Notes: generated from the letters alone by a model not told the origin. A stretch of 64,000 nucleotides of DNA from Streptomyces sp. TLI_235 (GCA_002300355.1 NSGV01000003.1:186001-250000); one strand, 5' to 3'. Shown: positions 8,375-18,551, counted from the stretch's first letter. Made by a program: numbers and translations.

Positions 8375-9370
8375 ATGACCGTGCACCTCGACGTTCCCCC
8401 GCTCTCGCTGCCGTTCGCCTATGACGGGCAACGCACCGCCAGCGTCCTGCGCGCTCACGAGCAACGCCTGCAGGAGGCGAACTCTGCGTGGGGATTGCGC
8501 ATGGGGATCCTCACCGATCTGGAGGAAGCGGACCGCTACCGGAAGCTGAAGATCCCGCTGCTGGCCCTTTGCACGGTCCCCACCTGCCGTCCGGAGAATC
8601 TTCAGCTGGTGACCGACTGGTATCTCTGGTGGCTGAACTTCGACGACCACCACTGCGACGACACGAATGGCCTTGAGGACCTCTATCGGCGCAACACCAT
8701 CCTGGGTACGCTCGCCGGCGGGCTCCACGGCGGTGCCCCCTACCCCGCTGACGCCGATCCATGGTCCACAGCCTTCTTCGACCTGCTTACGCGCACCCGC
8801 GCCCTCACCACGGGAGCAGAACAGGCGACGCGGTTCGAGAGCACCTTCTACGGCTACTTCTTCTCCTTGGCATGGGAGAGCCTCCAATACCACGGGCGCC
8901 TTCCAGTCTGGCCGGCTCGCTACCTAGTGATGCGCCAGCTCACCGCCGCCCTACCTGGCTGGATCTTCCTCGCCGAAATCGTCGCGGGGCACCGGTTCGA
9001 CCCAAACGAGATCAGCGACGACGTTCAGGCTCTCCACCGGCGTTTGGGCATCGTCACCACCCTGGCCAACGACATCGTCTCGTACCCCAAGGAGTCCGCT
9101 GCTGGCGGCTACGTCCTCAATCACGCGGAAGTCATCCGCCTCGAGCACGGCCTCTCCCGTCAGGACGCCCTCAACTCGGCCGCCGACCTGTTCAACAGTG
9201 AGATTGAACGCTACCTGGCGCAGGAAGCCAAAGTCCTCAAAGCGGCCAGCCCCGAACTCAGCTGCTGTCTCACCGACTTGCGCAACTTCCCCATCGGCAT
9301 GCTCGAATGGCACTACGCCACAACCCGCTACGGCCTCAGCCCCCACGATGCCGGAACCCGGACCCGGTAA
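8375..9370 (+). CDS. Terpene cyclase, class I
   Basis: A 331-residue terpene cyclase with both Mg2+-binding motifs intact: the aspartate-rich DDHHCDD at residues 90-96 (context WWLNFDDHH) and the NSE triad NDIVSYPKE at about 231-239. The late RY pair is present as TTRYGLSP. It cyclises a linear prenyl diphosphate; the product cannot be read from sequence. A good ribosome-binding site, AGGAGGG, lies 7 nt before the ATG. With the upstream prenyl synthase and P450 it forms a compact terpenoid locus. Confidence 0.9.
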   Translation: MTVHLDVPPLSLPFAYDGQRTASVLRAHEQRLQEANSAWGLRMGILTDLEEADRYRKLKIPLLALCTVPTCRPENLQLVTDWYLWWLNFDDHHCDDTNGLEDLYRRNTILGTLAGGLHGGAPYPADADPWSTAFFDLLTRTRALTTGAEQATRFESTFYGYFFSLAWESLQYHGRLPVWPARYLVMRQLTAALPGWIFLAEIVAGHRFDPNEISDDVQALHRRLGIVTTLANDIVSYPKESAAGGYVLNHAEVIRLEHGLSRQDALNSAADLFNSEIERYLAQEAKVLKAASPELSCCLTDLRNFPIGMLEWHYATTRYGLSPHDAGTRTR

Positions 9371-10272
9371 AGGTCCCCCGCCGTCACCGGTGTCCAAGGT
9401 AAGGCACGGGTCCTCGACAGCGGCCAGAGGGTCGACTCCAAGACGGTGAGGAGCTTGTATGTGACGGGCGGCAGGACACGGCCAATGCGTGTCCGCGGGA
9501 GCAGGTCGACGACCAACGGCATGCCGATGCCATCGTTCAATTGTGATCTTCAGGCCGAAATCGACCAGGTAGACCGGACTCTTTCCTCAAATTTGCCGCT
9601 CCAAAGTCCGGTCTGCGGCGGTCACGGACCACGGCGCAGCCGTCCCGCCCCCGTCCCGCCCCGCCAGCGCCTGCGCCTGCGCCTGCGCCAGCGCCTGCGA
9701 ACTCGAGCAACAGGGGATAACCGGGTCAGTGGTAATGACGTCGCACACCGCGGCAGGGCCCGAGTGTCGTCGCGCCTGCGCAGCAGCCACTGCGAGGCAC
9801 GCCGGTCGAGCCGGCCCCCGGCCCGAGGAACAGAGCAGCTCGTCAGCGTCGCAATATCCACCAAGTACTGCGGGGCGAAGCCACAAGCTCCGGGCAGTCC
9901 GGCGACACAGTCGGTCCGCAAGGGTCAGGGCGGCCGCCATGGCCGTCACGGTCGAACCCGTCCTCTCGGCCCTTCGGCCGATGACCAGGCGCCCTCCACG
10001 ACCGAAACGCGCGAACGCGCATCTGCTTCGGCCTGCCCGCGTGCACCCTACGCGACCACGGGGTAAGTGCTTGTGCGCTCGATCGCCGACGCACGAGGGG
10101 TGCGTGCCGCCTCATGTTCCACCCTGATTCACCGGGGTGCCTATCTGCACGACGCCGGATATCGGCAGAGGGATCCGACAGGGGCTGCAGGCCGGCGGGC
10201 CCAGCTGACCATGGCACGCAATTGGGTCCGAGGGCACTGATAGCTCCGTCATGCCGCCTCTATTGTCCGGCC
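9371..10272. other. Gene-poor interval
   Basis: No convincing gene is visible. Short open frames occur on both strands but show no recognisable domain. A short imperfect run of GCCTGC hexamers occurs at about 9667-9700. Confidence 0.5.
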
Positions 10273-12039
10273 ATGAGGCGTCAGCTGCGACAGCGACTCG
10301 GGCAGGACAGCGGCGCGGCCGCGGTCGACTACCTCGGTATGGCCGTCGTCGTGGCGGTTGTCGTCGGCTCTGTGGTGACAACCTCTGACCATGGCACAGT
10401 GACGTCGAACGCTCTCACCCAGACGGCCTGCAAGCTGCTCCAAGTCGGGGCGAGGACCGTGGGGCTACCGGCTCTCGGCTGCAACGCATCGTCGCCGGCG
10501 CCGACTTCAGGGCCACAGCTCACTCGCGCAGCGCCACTGGGTACGCTCGGCGGATCCGCAGGATGGCATCCTCCCGGGTACACACCCTCTTTCACGTTCA
10601 CCCCGCCGCAGGTCAGCCGGATGAGCATTGTCACTTCCTGCACCGACCGAGCAGTGCAGGAAACCTACAGTGCCGGAGTGACCGCTTTCAGCCTCCATGG
10701 TGGCGGTGGATACAGCAAGCAGCTGGACCTGCGCGGGGATGGCACTGCCTGGGTGAGCAAGAAGCACAACGGTGAGGTCGGAGTCGACTTCGGGATCGGC
10801 ATCAGTACGGTCAGCGGCCTGGAAGGCCTCGGCGCCGACGTCCAGGGAAACCTCACCGGCTCGTATGCGAATAACTACCGATACAACAACTGGCAGGATG
10901 CCGAGGCCTTCTACCACGACGGCAGCAAAGCGCACGCCGCTGACTCCCACACGTTCGACGTCGGACTTCAAGGCAATGCGAACATCAGTTTCGGTCCAGC
11001 CTCGGCCGAAGGTGGGGGCTCGCTCGGCGGCAAGTACACGGTCTTCGACAACCATCAGTACTACGGCAACCTCGGATCTGAATACACCGGCTACGAGTCC
11101 GGAAACGCCAAGCTCGGCGTGGACCTCGGCCTCGCCAATGGAAACGGGAGCGTGTCCGGCACCCTCGCCTACACAGTGATCTACGATCGCAGCGGAAACC
11201 CGGTCCGCCTCGTCGTGGCAGGCGACGAGCAGTTCAAGGGTGCCGGAGGAATGGGCTTCGGGACGAACGGAAAGGCCGGTTCCGAGGCGGGTGGCGGGGA
11301 GAAATGGGATCACAACTGGTTTCTCGACCTGCGCAATCCGTTGAACCGGGAGGCGTTCGACAATGCCTTTCACCGGGCCGGCTGGTTCGCCACTCCGAAC
11401 AACAACGTCCGCGCGATGTCCGAACTGGCCAACCGGATGAAGCTGGACGGTATCGAGACCGAGTCCAAGTACACGACCGGCCAGGACGGCGCCGAGCTGG
11501 ATGGCAGACCGAACAACGCCGGCAAGTGGGGCGGCACCGTAGGGGCGGGCCTCACCTTCGGACTCGAAGGCCAGAACTCCTCCGGCACCTCGCAACTAGC
11601 GGATGACAACACCATGGTCATGGATCACCACGACGGCACCAGCGCCTCCTGGCGTCCACTGAGCGACTACGGCCTCTGCGGCAAGCAGAAGTACTTCGAG
11701 TACTGCCAGAAGCAATACGGCACCTGCCCGACGGACACGCCAAGCCGACCAACCACCAATACCATCACCATCGCCGACCAGGGCGACCAGGACGGCGAGG
11801 TCGGAATGTACACAGAATTTGCCGTTGGAGGTATTGGGGCGCTCGATTCAGACGAATCCCAGAACGCGAACATAAGTTACAGTTCCACGGGCCTTCCCGA
11901 CGGACTTACGCTGTACCAGAACGGCGGCTCGATCATCGGCTATCCGACCACGCCCGGCGATTACAACGTCACCATCACAGCCTCGGATTCCACCGGCGCC
12001 AAGGCGACCGTCTCGTTCCACTGGCGGATACGGGCGTGA
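10273..12039 (+). CDS. Large exported protein with C-terminal Ig-like domain
   Basis: 588 residues from the ATG at 10273. The N-terminus (RQRLGQDSGAAAVDYLGMAV followed by a run of Val/Ala) resembles the short hydrophobic leader of Flp pilin/TadE-type proteins rather than a Sec signal peptide. The central 400 residues are rich in Gly, Asn and aromatic residues with repeating beta-strand patterns (VDFGIGIST, VGLQGNANISFG, GVDLGLANGNGSVSG) and match no family I recognise. The last 50 residues fit a putative Ig domain of the He_PIG type (LPDGLTL...GYPTTPGDYNVTITASDSTG). Cys pairs near residues 470-490 may form disulphides. An adhesion or surface role is inference. Confidence 0.75.
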   Translation: MRRQLRQRLGQDSGAAAVDYLGMAVVVAVVVGSVVTTSDHGTVTSNALTQTACKLLQVGARTVGLPALGCNASSPAPTSGPQLTRAAPLGTLGGSAGWHPPGYTPSFTFTPPQVSRMSIVTSCTDRAVQETYSAGVTAFSLHGGGGYSKQLDLRGDGTAWVSKKHNGEVGVDFGIGISTVSGLEGLGADVQGNLTGSYANNYRYNNWQDAEAFYHDGSKAHAADSHTFDVGLQGNANISFGPASAEGGGSLGGKYTVFDNHQYYGNLGSEYTGYESGNAKLGVDLGLANGNGSVSGTLAYTVIYDRSGNPVRLVVAGDEQFKGAGGMGFGTNGKAGSEAGGGEKWDHNWFLDLRNPLNREAFDNAFHRAGWFATPNNNVRAMSELANRMKLDGIETESKYTTGQDGAELDGRPNNAGKWGGTVGAGLTFGLEGQNSSGTSQLADDNTMVMDHHDGTSASWRPLSDYGLCGKQKYFEYCQKQYGTCPTDTPSRPTTNTITIADQGDQDGEVGMYTEFAVGGIGALDSDESQNANISYSSTGLPDGLTLYQNGGSIIGYPTTPGDYNVTITASDSTGAKATVSFHWRIRA

Positions 12040-12775
12040 GCAGACCGACCAGCTGTGAAGCCTGAGTGTGAATCAACTCCGCCTAATTCCGCCCAACGAT
12101 TCCAGCGCGCACGCATAAATGCATTGGCATGTCCGGTGAGCCTGGTCCACGCCCTCCACGATGTCCTGTCTCGCATAGCACCATGCGCCGGAAAGCTACG
12201 CATCTCTCCGGCGGCGACTCTGCGAAAAAATTCATTGCCCAGATGCTCGACGCCCTGGAGGGCTTCGGTTGTGGCAAGTGCCCCCGGAGCAGGGGGCAGC
12301 TCTGACGTCGCATGGCGCCCCCTGGGCGGAAGGCACGAATGTCGGAGAGTGATCGAGCCAAGCACCGTTGGGGTCGGGTGTGTGAACAGACGGCGCCTGG
12401 CCGAGCTGGCCGGGCACCAGCGTGGCGCTTGCCGTTGCAGGGTGTTCCGCTCCTGATGGATTCGGCCGACACCACACCCGCGCCCGACGCCTCCCTCGCA
12501 GGACGCGGGCCCACGTCAACCACCCCGCGCCTCTCCCCGGTCGGTGCCGAATCGGCGGACGCGGCATGCTCCGACTGACTGTCTGCGACGACGGCTGCCG
12601 TCCGCCGAGGATGCACAGCAGCGGGCAGCAGCGGCTCAGGATGGACAGCCCGACCCGAGCCGTTCATGGGCGCCTCCCTGAGGCACCAGGGGGTGAGGCC
12701 GTCCGGGGTGCCGGGGAGGAGGTCGCAGCCCTGCTCCGCCCCGAGCAGTGGTGCCAGAGCCCGGTGGGGAGACGA
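12040..12775. other. Gene-poor interval
   Basis: No supported gene. Open frames here have no recognisable domain or convincing start. Confidence 0.5.
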
Positions 12776-13789
12776 TCAGTCAGGGAGGGTGCCGCCTTCC
12801 TCCGGCGGAGATGCGGGGTTCACGATGCGGTGCAGGATCCTGATGCGCTCGGATTGGTCACAGCCTGCCAGGACGGCGGCCAGGACGGCAATCCGGGCTT
12901 GGCCGACCCGCAGGGTGCCGACGGGCACGGCTCCGGCCGCAATGAGGTCCACGGCACCGCCCCGACCGTAGAGGGGAGTTACTGGGCCTGCGGGGACCCT
13001 GGTGGTCAGGGCGACCACCACGCCGTCGGAAACGGCCTGTTCGACGACGCGTGCCATCGCCGGAGTGGCATTGCCGGCGCCGGTGCCGGCCAGCACGATC
13101 CCTCGGGCTCCTGCGGCCAGGGCCGCTTCGAACAGTGTGGGGTCTCCGTCGCAGTGGTGTGTGATGACGTCCACTCTCGGCACTGACGCGTCGGGGTGCG
13201 GCGGCGCGAGGGGGTTGCAGCGCGGCGGTTGGCGCTCGACCTGGACCCGGTTCGCGTCGAAGTACCCGATGGGTGCGCCTGACGGGTCGGCGAACGCGGC
13301 CATGTCGAGGGTCTGGACCTTCACTGTGCCCCGGGCCGCGTGGAGCAGGCCGCCGAAGGCCACGACTACTCCCAGACCGCGGACGCATCTGGCGGCGAGC
13401 AGGGCGTCGCGCAGGTTGTCGCGTGCGTCTCCCCCGGGTTGCTCTGGGGGGCGCTGCGCGCCAGTGAACACCACGGGCCGTGGGTCGCGGTGGTGGAGGT
13501 CCAGGAGGAAGGCTGACTCCTCCAGGGTGTCCGTGCCGTGGGTCACCACGATGCCGTCCACGTCGGGGTCGGCGAGTATCTCGTGCACCGTGCGCAGGAG
13601 GGTGAGCTGGTGGGAGGTGGTGAGATGGGCGCTGTTGAGGGTGAACAGGTCGACGACCACTGTGCGGTGGCTGTCGGGGTCGGCGAACGCCGCCAGAACC
13701 TCCGCTCCGGTGGCTTCGGCGGTGTAACCGTTGTTGTGTGGGCGGCTGGCGATCGTTCCGCCGGTGGCGATGACGACTACATGTCCCAT
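12776..13789 (-). CDS. ansA: L-asparaginase, type II
   Basis: A 337-residue asparaginase/glutaminase-fold enzyme that hydrolyses L-asparagine to aspartate and ammonia. Both active-site signatures are present: ATGGTIAS near the N-terminus, with the nucleophilic Thr, and VVTHGTDTLEES, with the Thr-Asp pair; the later FTGAQRP also fits. The ATG at 13789 is preceded by a strong GGAGG. No signal peptide is visible, so it is probably cytoplasmic. The specific symbol is less certain than the family. Confidence 0.9.
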   Translation of the reverse strand: MGHVVVIATGGTIASRPHNNGYTAEATGAEVLAAFADPDSHRTVVVDLFTLNSAHLTTSHQLTLLRTVHEILADPDVDGIVVTHGTDTLEESAFLLDLHHRDPRPVVFTGAQRPPEQPGGDARDNLRDALLAARCVRGLGVVVAFGGLLHAARGTVKVQTLDMAAFADPSGAPIGYFDANRVQVERQPPRCNPLAPPHPDASVPRVDVITHHCDGDPTLFEAALAAGARGIVLAGTGAGNATPAMARVVEQAVSDGVVVALTTRVPAGPVTPLYGRGGAVDLIAAGAVPVGTLRVGQARIAVLAAVLAGCDQSERIRILHRIVNPASPPEEGGTLPD

Positions 13790-14179
13790 CGTTTCCTCCG
13801 TTGATAGTCCCCGGGCTGCACCCTCGATCGGCGTCGTCTGCCGGAGCTGGTGCGGTTCCACTGGATGGCTGGATGCGTCTGTGGGTGGCCCGCACATTAC
13901 GGCTAAACCGGCGCACATTTTGATTGCCGGCTGCACTCTCTGGGACCGCACGGGAATCAGGACATCGGCGACGTTTGTGGGGGCCTACCGTCCTTTTCCG
14001 GTGGCTCGGGTGGTCTGCTGGTAGTCGCAGTGGCGGGCGTCGAAGGCCTGTGTGCGTCTACAGATCGGCCGTTGGGCGTCGTTGTCGGGGGTGACCGGGG
14101 CCGGCTCCTGGATTTCATGAAGCGGATCGCGGGGCCTCGGTCTGTGCGTCGGGCTGCGATCGCCGGCGTGGGGAACCGG

Positions 14180-14460
14180 GCCCGGCGGCCCACAAGCCCG
14201 GCCCAGGCGAACTTGGGCCTCCTCGTTGAGGGCCGCCGGCAGATACCGTTCAGCTCAGGGAAGATATGGCCGTCTTTCCCGGCACCGGGGCGACGGGTAC
14301 GGGCAAGCCATTCCCCCAATCCTGCGGCCGGGTCCTGCACTGGCCCGGCCGCAGGCCCTCGCCCGGTGCCACCACGACAGCAGTCGGTCCCGCACTCGGT
14401 GGCTCGGCGATCCACCCCCGCGATCACCGAACCGCCGGCGGGGCCGGCTGCGAGGTGCGG
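14180..14460 (+). repeat. Dispersed repeat, copy A (about 270 bp)
   Basis: Homologous by eye to 18435-18690. Shared blocks include the promoter-like element, CAGGGAAGATATGGCCGT, GCAGGCCCTCGCCCGG and CGGCGATCCACCCCCG. Copy A has an 11-bp perfect hairpin, CTGCGGCCGGG (14322-14332) with 14344-14354. The two copies are not conserved as a protein on either strand, because copy B is frame-disrupted, so this is a non-coding repeat or a decayed duplicate gene. Confidence 0.6.
14202..14249 (+). promoter_or_regulatory. CCCAA/TTGGGCCTnCC promoter element, copy 2
   Basis: Near-palindrome CCCAG - 6 nt - TTGGGC (14213-14218), then CTCC, with TACCGT at 14244-14249; the gap is again 23 + 2 nt. A purine-rich GGGAAG and an ATG follow, but no conserved protein is encoded. 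IS701 lies 240 nt downstream, so any natural target gene has probably been displaced. Confidence 0.6.
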
Positions 14461-14492
14461 ACGCGCCCCGTCGGTACAGCCCGCTCCCCTAG

Positions 14493-15869
14493 TACTGCAA
14501 TCACAGTTATGGGTGGGCTTGTTGTGATTGAGTGGGCTCGTGTCTGTGGATTTTGGGGTGGGTCAGGTTGAGGCCTGGCGTGGGGTTCTGGCGGGGTTGC
14601 ATGCGCGGTTCGCGTCGCGGTTTGCCAGGTCGGAGCCGCGTGGGCGGGCACTGGAGTACATGGCGGGGCTGATGGCGCCGTTGGAGCGGAAGAACGGCTG
14701 GTCGCTGGCGGAACGCGCTGGTGAGGGACATCCGATCGGAATGCAGCGTCTGCTGGGCGAGGCGGACTGGGACGCCGACGGGGTGCGTGACGACGTCCGC
14801 GACTTCGTCGTCGAGCGCATCGGCGACAAGGCTGCGGTGCTGATCGGTGACGACACCGGGTTCCTGAAGAAGGGCGTCCGTTCGGCCGGGGTGCAGCGCC
14901 AATATTCCGGCACCGCCGGCCGCACGGAGAACTGCCAGATCGGCACGTTTCTTGCCTACGCCTCGCCGAAGGGGCGGGCGTTGATCGATCGCGAGCTGTA
15001 CCTGCCGGCCTCGTGGACGGACGACCGGGGACGGTGCCGGGCGGCCGGTGTTCCGGACGAGGTGCCGTTCGCCACGAAGATCGAACACTTCCAGGCGATG
15101 CTCCAGCGGGCCCTCGACGCCGAGGTGCCGTTCGCGTGGGTGACCGCCGACGAGGCGTACGGACAGGTCAAGCGCCTGCGGTACTGGATGGAACAACGGT
15201 CGGTGGCGCACGTGCTGGCGACCAAGGTCAACGACACCGTCATCACTGTCCGCGGCGGCGATACCCGGGTCGACGCCCTGGTCGCGGGGCTGCCCCGGCA
15301 GGCGTGGAAGCGCCTGTCCGCCGGGGCTGGCTCGCACGGTCAAAGGCTCTACGACTGGGCCCGTGTCCCGATTCGGATCTGGTGGGAGAACGGCTTCGGT
15401 CACTGGGTCCTCGCCCGCCGGAGCGTTACCGACCCCACCGAGATCGCCTACTACGTTTGCTACGGCCCGGCCGGTACCCGCCTGAAGGACCTGGCCAAGG
15501 TGGCCGGCGCGAGATGGGCGGTGGAGGAATGTTTCCAGGCCGCGAAGAACGAGTGCGGCCTGGACCACTACCAGGTCCGTCGCTACGACGCCTGGTACCG
15601 CCACATCACCCTGTCCATGGCCACCCTCGCCGCCCTGACCGCCATCCGCGCACAAGAGCTGCCAAAGGGGGCCGCGATCTCGGACAAACCGGCCTGATAC
15701 CCCTGTCCGTCGCGGAGATCCGCCGCCTCATCGGCTTCCTCTTACGCCCGCAAAACCTCACGCCGGCACACCATCTGCACTGGTCGTGGTGGAGACGGCG
15801 CAGCCAGATGCGCGCACGCCACAGTCACTACAAACGCCGAGGCCAGATCCCGTAACTGTGATTGCAGTA
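14493..15869 (+). mobile_element. IS701-family insertion sequence
   Basis: Bounded by perfect 17-bp inverted repeats, TACTGCAATCACAGTTA at 14493-14509 and its complement at 15853-15869. The left flank is CTAG and the right flank is CTAA, matching the CTAR/YTAR target preference known for IS701. The two flanks differ at one base, so one end may have mutated or recombined. The right flank CTAA is shared with the next IS. Confidence 0.85.
14528..15697 (+). CDS. IS701-family transposase, C-terminus frameshifted
   Basis: A 389-residue DDE transposase of the IS701 type, with DDTGFLKKG, ADEAYG and the WAVEECFQAAKNECGLD block. The frame ends at SDKPA, but the usual C-terminal block (LHWSWWRRRSQ and SHYKRRG) is still encoded in the next frame up to about 15855. 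This shows a single-base frameshift near 15680 that removes about 50 residues. The enzyme may therefore be inactive. Confidence 0.85.
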   Translation: MSGLVSVDFGVGQVEAWRGVLAGLHARFASRFARSEPRGRALEYMAGLMAPLERKNGWSLAERAGEGHPIGMQRLLGEADWDADGVRDDVRDFVVERIGDKAAVLIGDDTGFLKKGVRSAGVQRQYSGTAGRTENCQIGTFLAYASPKGRALIDRELYLPASWTDDRGRCRAAGVPDEVPFATKIEHFQAMLQRALDAEVPFAWVTADEAYGQVKRLRYWMEQRSVAHVLATKVNDTVITVRGGDTRVDALVAGLPRQAWKRLSAGAGSHGQRLYDWARVPIRIWWENGFGHWVLARRSVTDPTEIAYYVCYGPAGTRLKDLAKVAGARWAVEECFQAAKNECGLDHYQVRRYDAWYRHITLSMATLAALTAIRAQELPKGAAISDKPA

Positions 15870-15873
15870 CTAA

Positions 15874-16738
15874 CAGCGTGTCCCATGTGGCGGTCGGATC
15901 GTTGGATCGAGCATGGGGAGTGGCAGGTGGGGCTGGATCGTTCCTGACGGTTTGTGGGATCTGGTGGAGCCGTTGCTGCCGGCGGCTCGGGTGCGGCCGC
16001 AGGGTGGTGGCACGGCGAACCTGGACGACGAGGCGGTCTTCGCGGCGGTCGTCTACGTGCTGACGACCGGGTGCGCGTGGCGCCATCTGCCACCGTGCTT
16101 CGGGCTGTCGAAGTCGACGGTGCACCGCCGCTTCACGATCTGGACCAGAGACGGGCTGTGGGGCCGGCTACGGCGGACGATGCTGGAGCACCCGGTCGCG
16201 GCCGACGTGCTCGATGTGTCCCGGGTGATAGTCGACGCGGTGCACGTACGCGCGAAAAAAGGGGTCTCCACACCGGTCCCAGCCCCGTCGACCGCGGCAA
16301 GCCCGGCTCCAAGGTGCACGTCCTGTCCGACCGCAGCGGGCTGCCCCTCGTCGTCGGCATCTCGGCCGGCAACGTCCACGACCAGCACGGCCTGATCCCG
16401 CTCGTCCAGGCCCTCCAAATGAAACACGACCCGGAACGGGGCCTGCACTACCGGCCCCGCAAGGTCCACGCCGACAAGGCCTACGACAGCCCTGGCCTGC
16501 GGAAATGGCTTCGCCGGGAACGCATCCTGCCCCGGATCGCCCGCAAGGGCATCGAGTCCAGCCAGACGCTCGGCCGCCACCGGTGGGTCATCGAGCGCAC
16601 GATGGCCTGGCTCACCGGCTACCGCCGTATCGCCCGCCGCTACGAACGCGACCACCTGCTCTACCTGGCCTTCTGCGATCTCGCCGCCGTCATAACATGC
16701 CACAAACGACTGGCCAAACTCACCACGTAGGACAAGGT
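15874..16738 (+). mobile_element. IS5-family insertion sequence, copy 1
   Basis: 865 bp, flanked by CTAA at both ends (15870-15873 and 16739-16742). The terminal inverted repeats are imperfect, sharing a TGTCC..GTGG core. It differs from the copy at 22844-23708 at only about two positions, one a terminal C/T and one in the coding region (GACGCG versus GACTCG). It abuts the right end of IS701, whose CTAA flank it shares. Confidence 0.88.
15913..16730 (+). CDS. IS5-family transposase, two frames joined by -1 frameshift
   Basis: The first frame (15913-16395) gives the N-terminal domain (IVPDGLWDLVEPLLP and the WRHLPPCFG stretch). The second frame carries the catalytic C-terminal half (GSKVHVLSDRSGLPL, then HRWVIERTMAWL) and ends at 16730. 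The switch falls at a run of six A followed by four G near 16255, a typical slippage site, and the geometry fits a -1 shift. DDE residues are spread over both halves: VIVDAVH, LSDRSG and the Glu in VIERT. Confidence 0.85.
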
Positions 16739-16742
16739 CTAA

Positions 16743-17315
16743 GGGTGGAGACCTCTGCGCCCAACCCGTCGCCCAGTTGTGTCCCGCTGACGACCAGATC
16801 CGGCTGTCGGCGGGAGGGGCGGCAATCAGCACAATGACAGGGCTCGCGCGCTACCCTCCCGCCTGTCGATGGTCGGGCCGGTACCGGGACTGTCGACCCA
16901 ATTCTTCTGGGGCGTCGCCGGATTGGGCCTCCCTGGGCCGCGTCCAGGCGAATAGTCTTCCGGCCGGGAGGACGTGGTGATCTCCCGACACGAGACGGTG
17001 AATGGCCGCGGTCCTGGCCATCGCTGGCTCCGTCATGGCCAGAGATGCCCTCGGTCGTACGGGGTTCGCTGTTCCGTGTCACCGGTACGGTTCGCCGTTC
17101 CGGGGCGCTAATCCCAGCGCCGTGCCGATGGTGTGCCCCCATCTCCCCGCCGGGGGTACACCATCGGCAACCAGTGAGGTCTTCTTCTCAGCAGGCTCAG
17201 CGGCATTCGCTCGCCGAGCGACTGTACGTTTCGCCCAGCTGGCAGAGGACCAACCGTGTGGTGGCGAAGCTGTCTCCGTACGCGCAGCCGGAGTTGGATT
17301 TCGAGGGCTGCTCGA
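16743..17315. other. Gene-poor interval with promoter-like element copy 3
   Basis: No supported gene; short open frames lack recognisable domains. The interval includes the CCCAA/TTGGGC element described separately. Confidence 0.45.
16897..16958 (+). promoter_or_regulatory. CCCAA/TTGGGCCTnCC promoter element, copy 3
   Basis: TTGGGC (16923-16928) followed by CTCCC and, 23 + 1 nt on, TAGTCT (16953-16958). CCCAA is present at 16897 but 21 nt from TTGGG, so the dyad is looser than in other copies. GGGAGG then GTGGTG follows. The nearest + strand gene is the broken methyltransferase about 400 nt on. Confidence 0.5.
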
Positions 17316-17356
17316 GCTGCGGAACCCGCCACCGCACCGTCGGCGGGTTCCGCAGC
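17316..17356 (+). promoter_or_regulatory. Strong hairpin before methyltransferase remnant
   Basis: A 15-bp perfect stem (GCTGCGGAACCCGCC at 17316-17330 with 17342-17356) around an 11-nt loop. It ends immediately before the methyltransferase reading frame. It could be a terminator for upstream transcription or a structured leader. Confidence 0.6.
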
Positions 17357-18551
17357 ATGGCAGGCCGGTCCCCAAGGCGTACTGGGACGAGCGGGTGCCG
17401 ATCCATCTTGGCGCGGCTCTCTACGACGTGGAGGGTTCCGCGCCCGGCCCGATTCGCTGAAGGACTTAGAGACGGCCGAGGTCGGGGATGTCAGGGGCCG
17501 GAGCCTGATCCATCTGCAGTGTCACTTCGGCCGGGACACGCTGTCGTGGGCGGCCCGAGGAGCACAGGTCACCGGGCTGGACTTCCCTCAGCCGGCGATC
17601 GAAGCTGCTTCACGACTCGCGACCGGACTCGGCATCGACGCGCGATTCCTGACCGCCGATGTCTACGATGCGGTCTCGGCGGTGGAGGGGGCGACCTTCG
17701 ACATTGTCTACGCCAGCTTCGGGGCGCTCAACTGGCTTCCCAACATCAGCCGCTGGGCGTCGGTGGTCGCCGAGCTCCTCGCTCCTGCCGGCTTCCTGTA
17801 CCTCGCCGAATTCCATCCCTTCAGCTTCGTCCTCGACGACGAGACTGGAAGCACGGTCACGCACGACTACTTCGATGAAGGTCCGAAAGCCTCGGGAGGC
17901 CCCGGCACCTACGCCGACGGGGCAGCAATGACCGACAACAACGCGACCGTCGAGTGGCGGCACAGCCTGTCGACCGTTGTCCCGGCGATCGCCCGAGCCG
18001 GGCTGCGGATCCAGTTCCTCCACGAGCACGACCACACCTTCTACCTCCAATGCCAGTCACTCGAACGCCACGACGGTGATGTCTACCGGCATCCTGAGGG
18101 CGCTCCGCGCATCCCCCTCACCTACTCGATCCGCGCCGAAAGGCTTGACCCACTCGGTCCGGCGCAGATCGGGTATCCGGGCCATGTGCACGGCCGATGT
18201 GAACCTCCTGGTAGGACCGGTCTCGATCGCGAGATCGTCCGCCAGGCCGTGGCCCTCACTTGGGCCACCCGCGTTGCCCCACCCGACGTTCAGCCCCACT
18301 TCGCGAAGGCGGCTGCGTACGCCCTGCTCCTCTCTCCGCCGCCCGCCGGCCGGTCGCCACCTCCCCCGTCCGCCTCCCCCTCGCGCGGTTTCGGCGAGGC
18401 CTGCCCGTTGGGCGGCGATCGCTTGCCCGGCGAGTCGGGTCCAGCGGCCCACAAACCCGACCCAACCGAACTTGGGCCTCCTCCGTGGACGGGGCCGGCA
18501 GATAGCGTGCAGTTCAGGGAAGATATGGCCGTTTTCCCGGCGCCGCGGTGA
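17357..18551 (+). pseudogene. Class I SAM-dependent methyltransferase, frameshifted
   Basis: The family's N-terminus (AYWDERVPIHLGAALYDVEG) is in one frame up to about 17430. The rest (LIHLQCHFGRDTLSW with the SAM-binding glycine region, VTGLDF, FDIVYASFGALNWL, LAEFHPF) continues in the next frame, so one base has been lost around 17437-17442. The normal end (RIPLTYSIRAER, about 18143) is not followed by a stop, and the frame runs on into the downstream repeat. No clear start codon is in place. The gene is broken at both ends; its substrate is unknown. Confidence 0.75.

Noticed and set aside
9667..9700. Run of GCCTGC-like hexamers considered as a tandem repeat or CRISPR-like array
   Set aside because: Too short and imperfect, with no spacers; ordinary low-complexity GC sequence.
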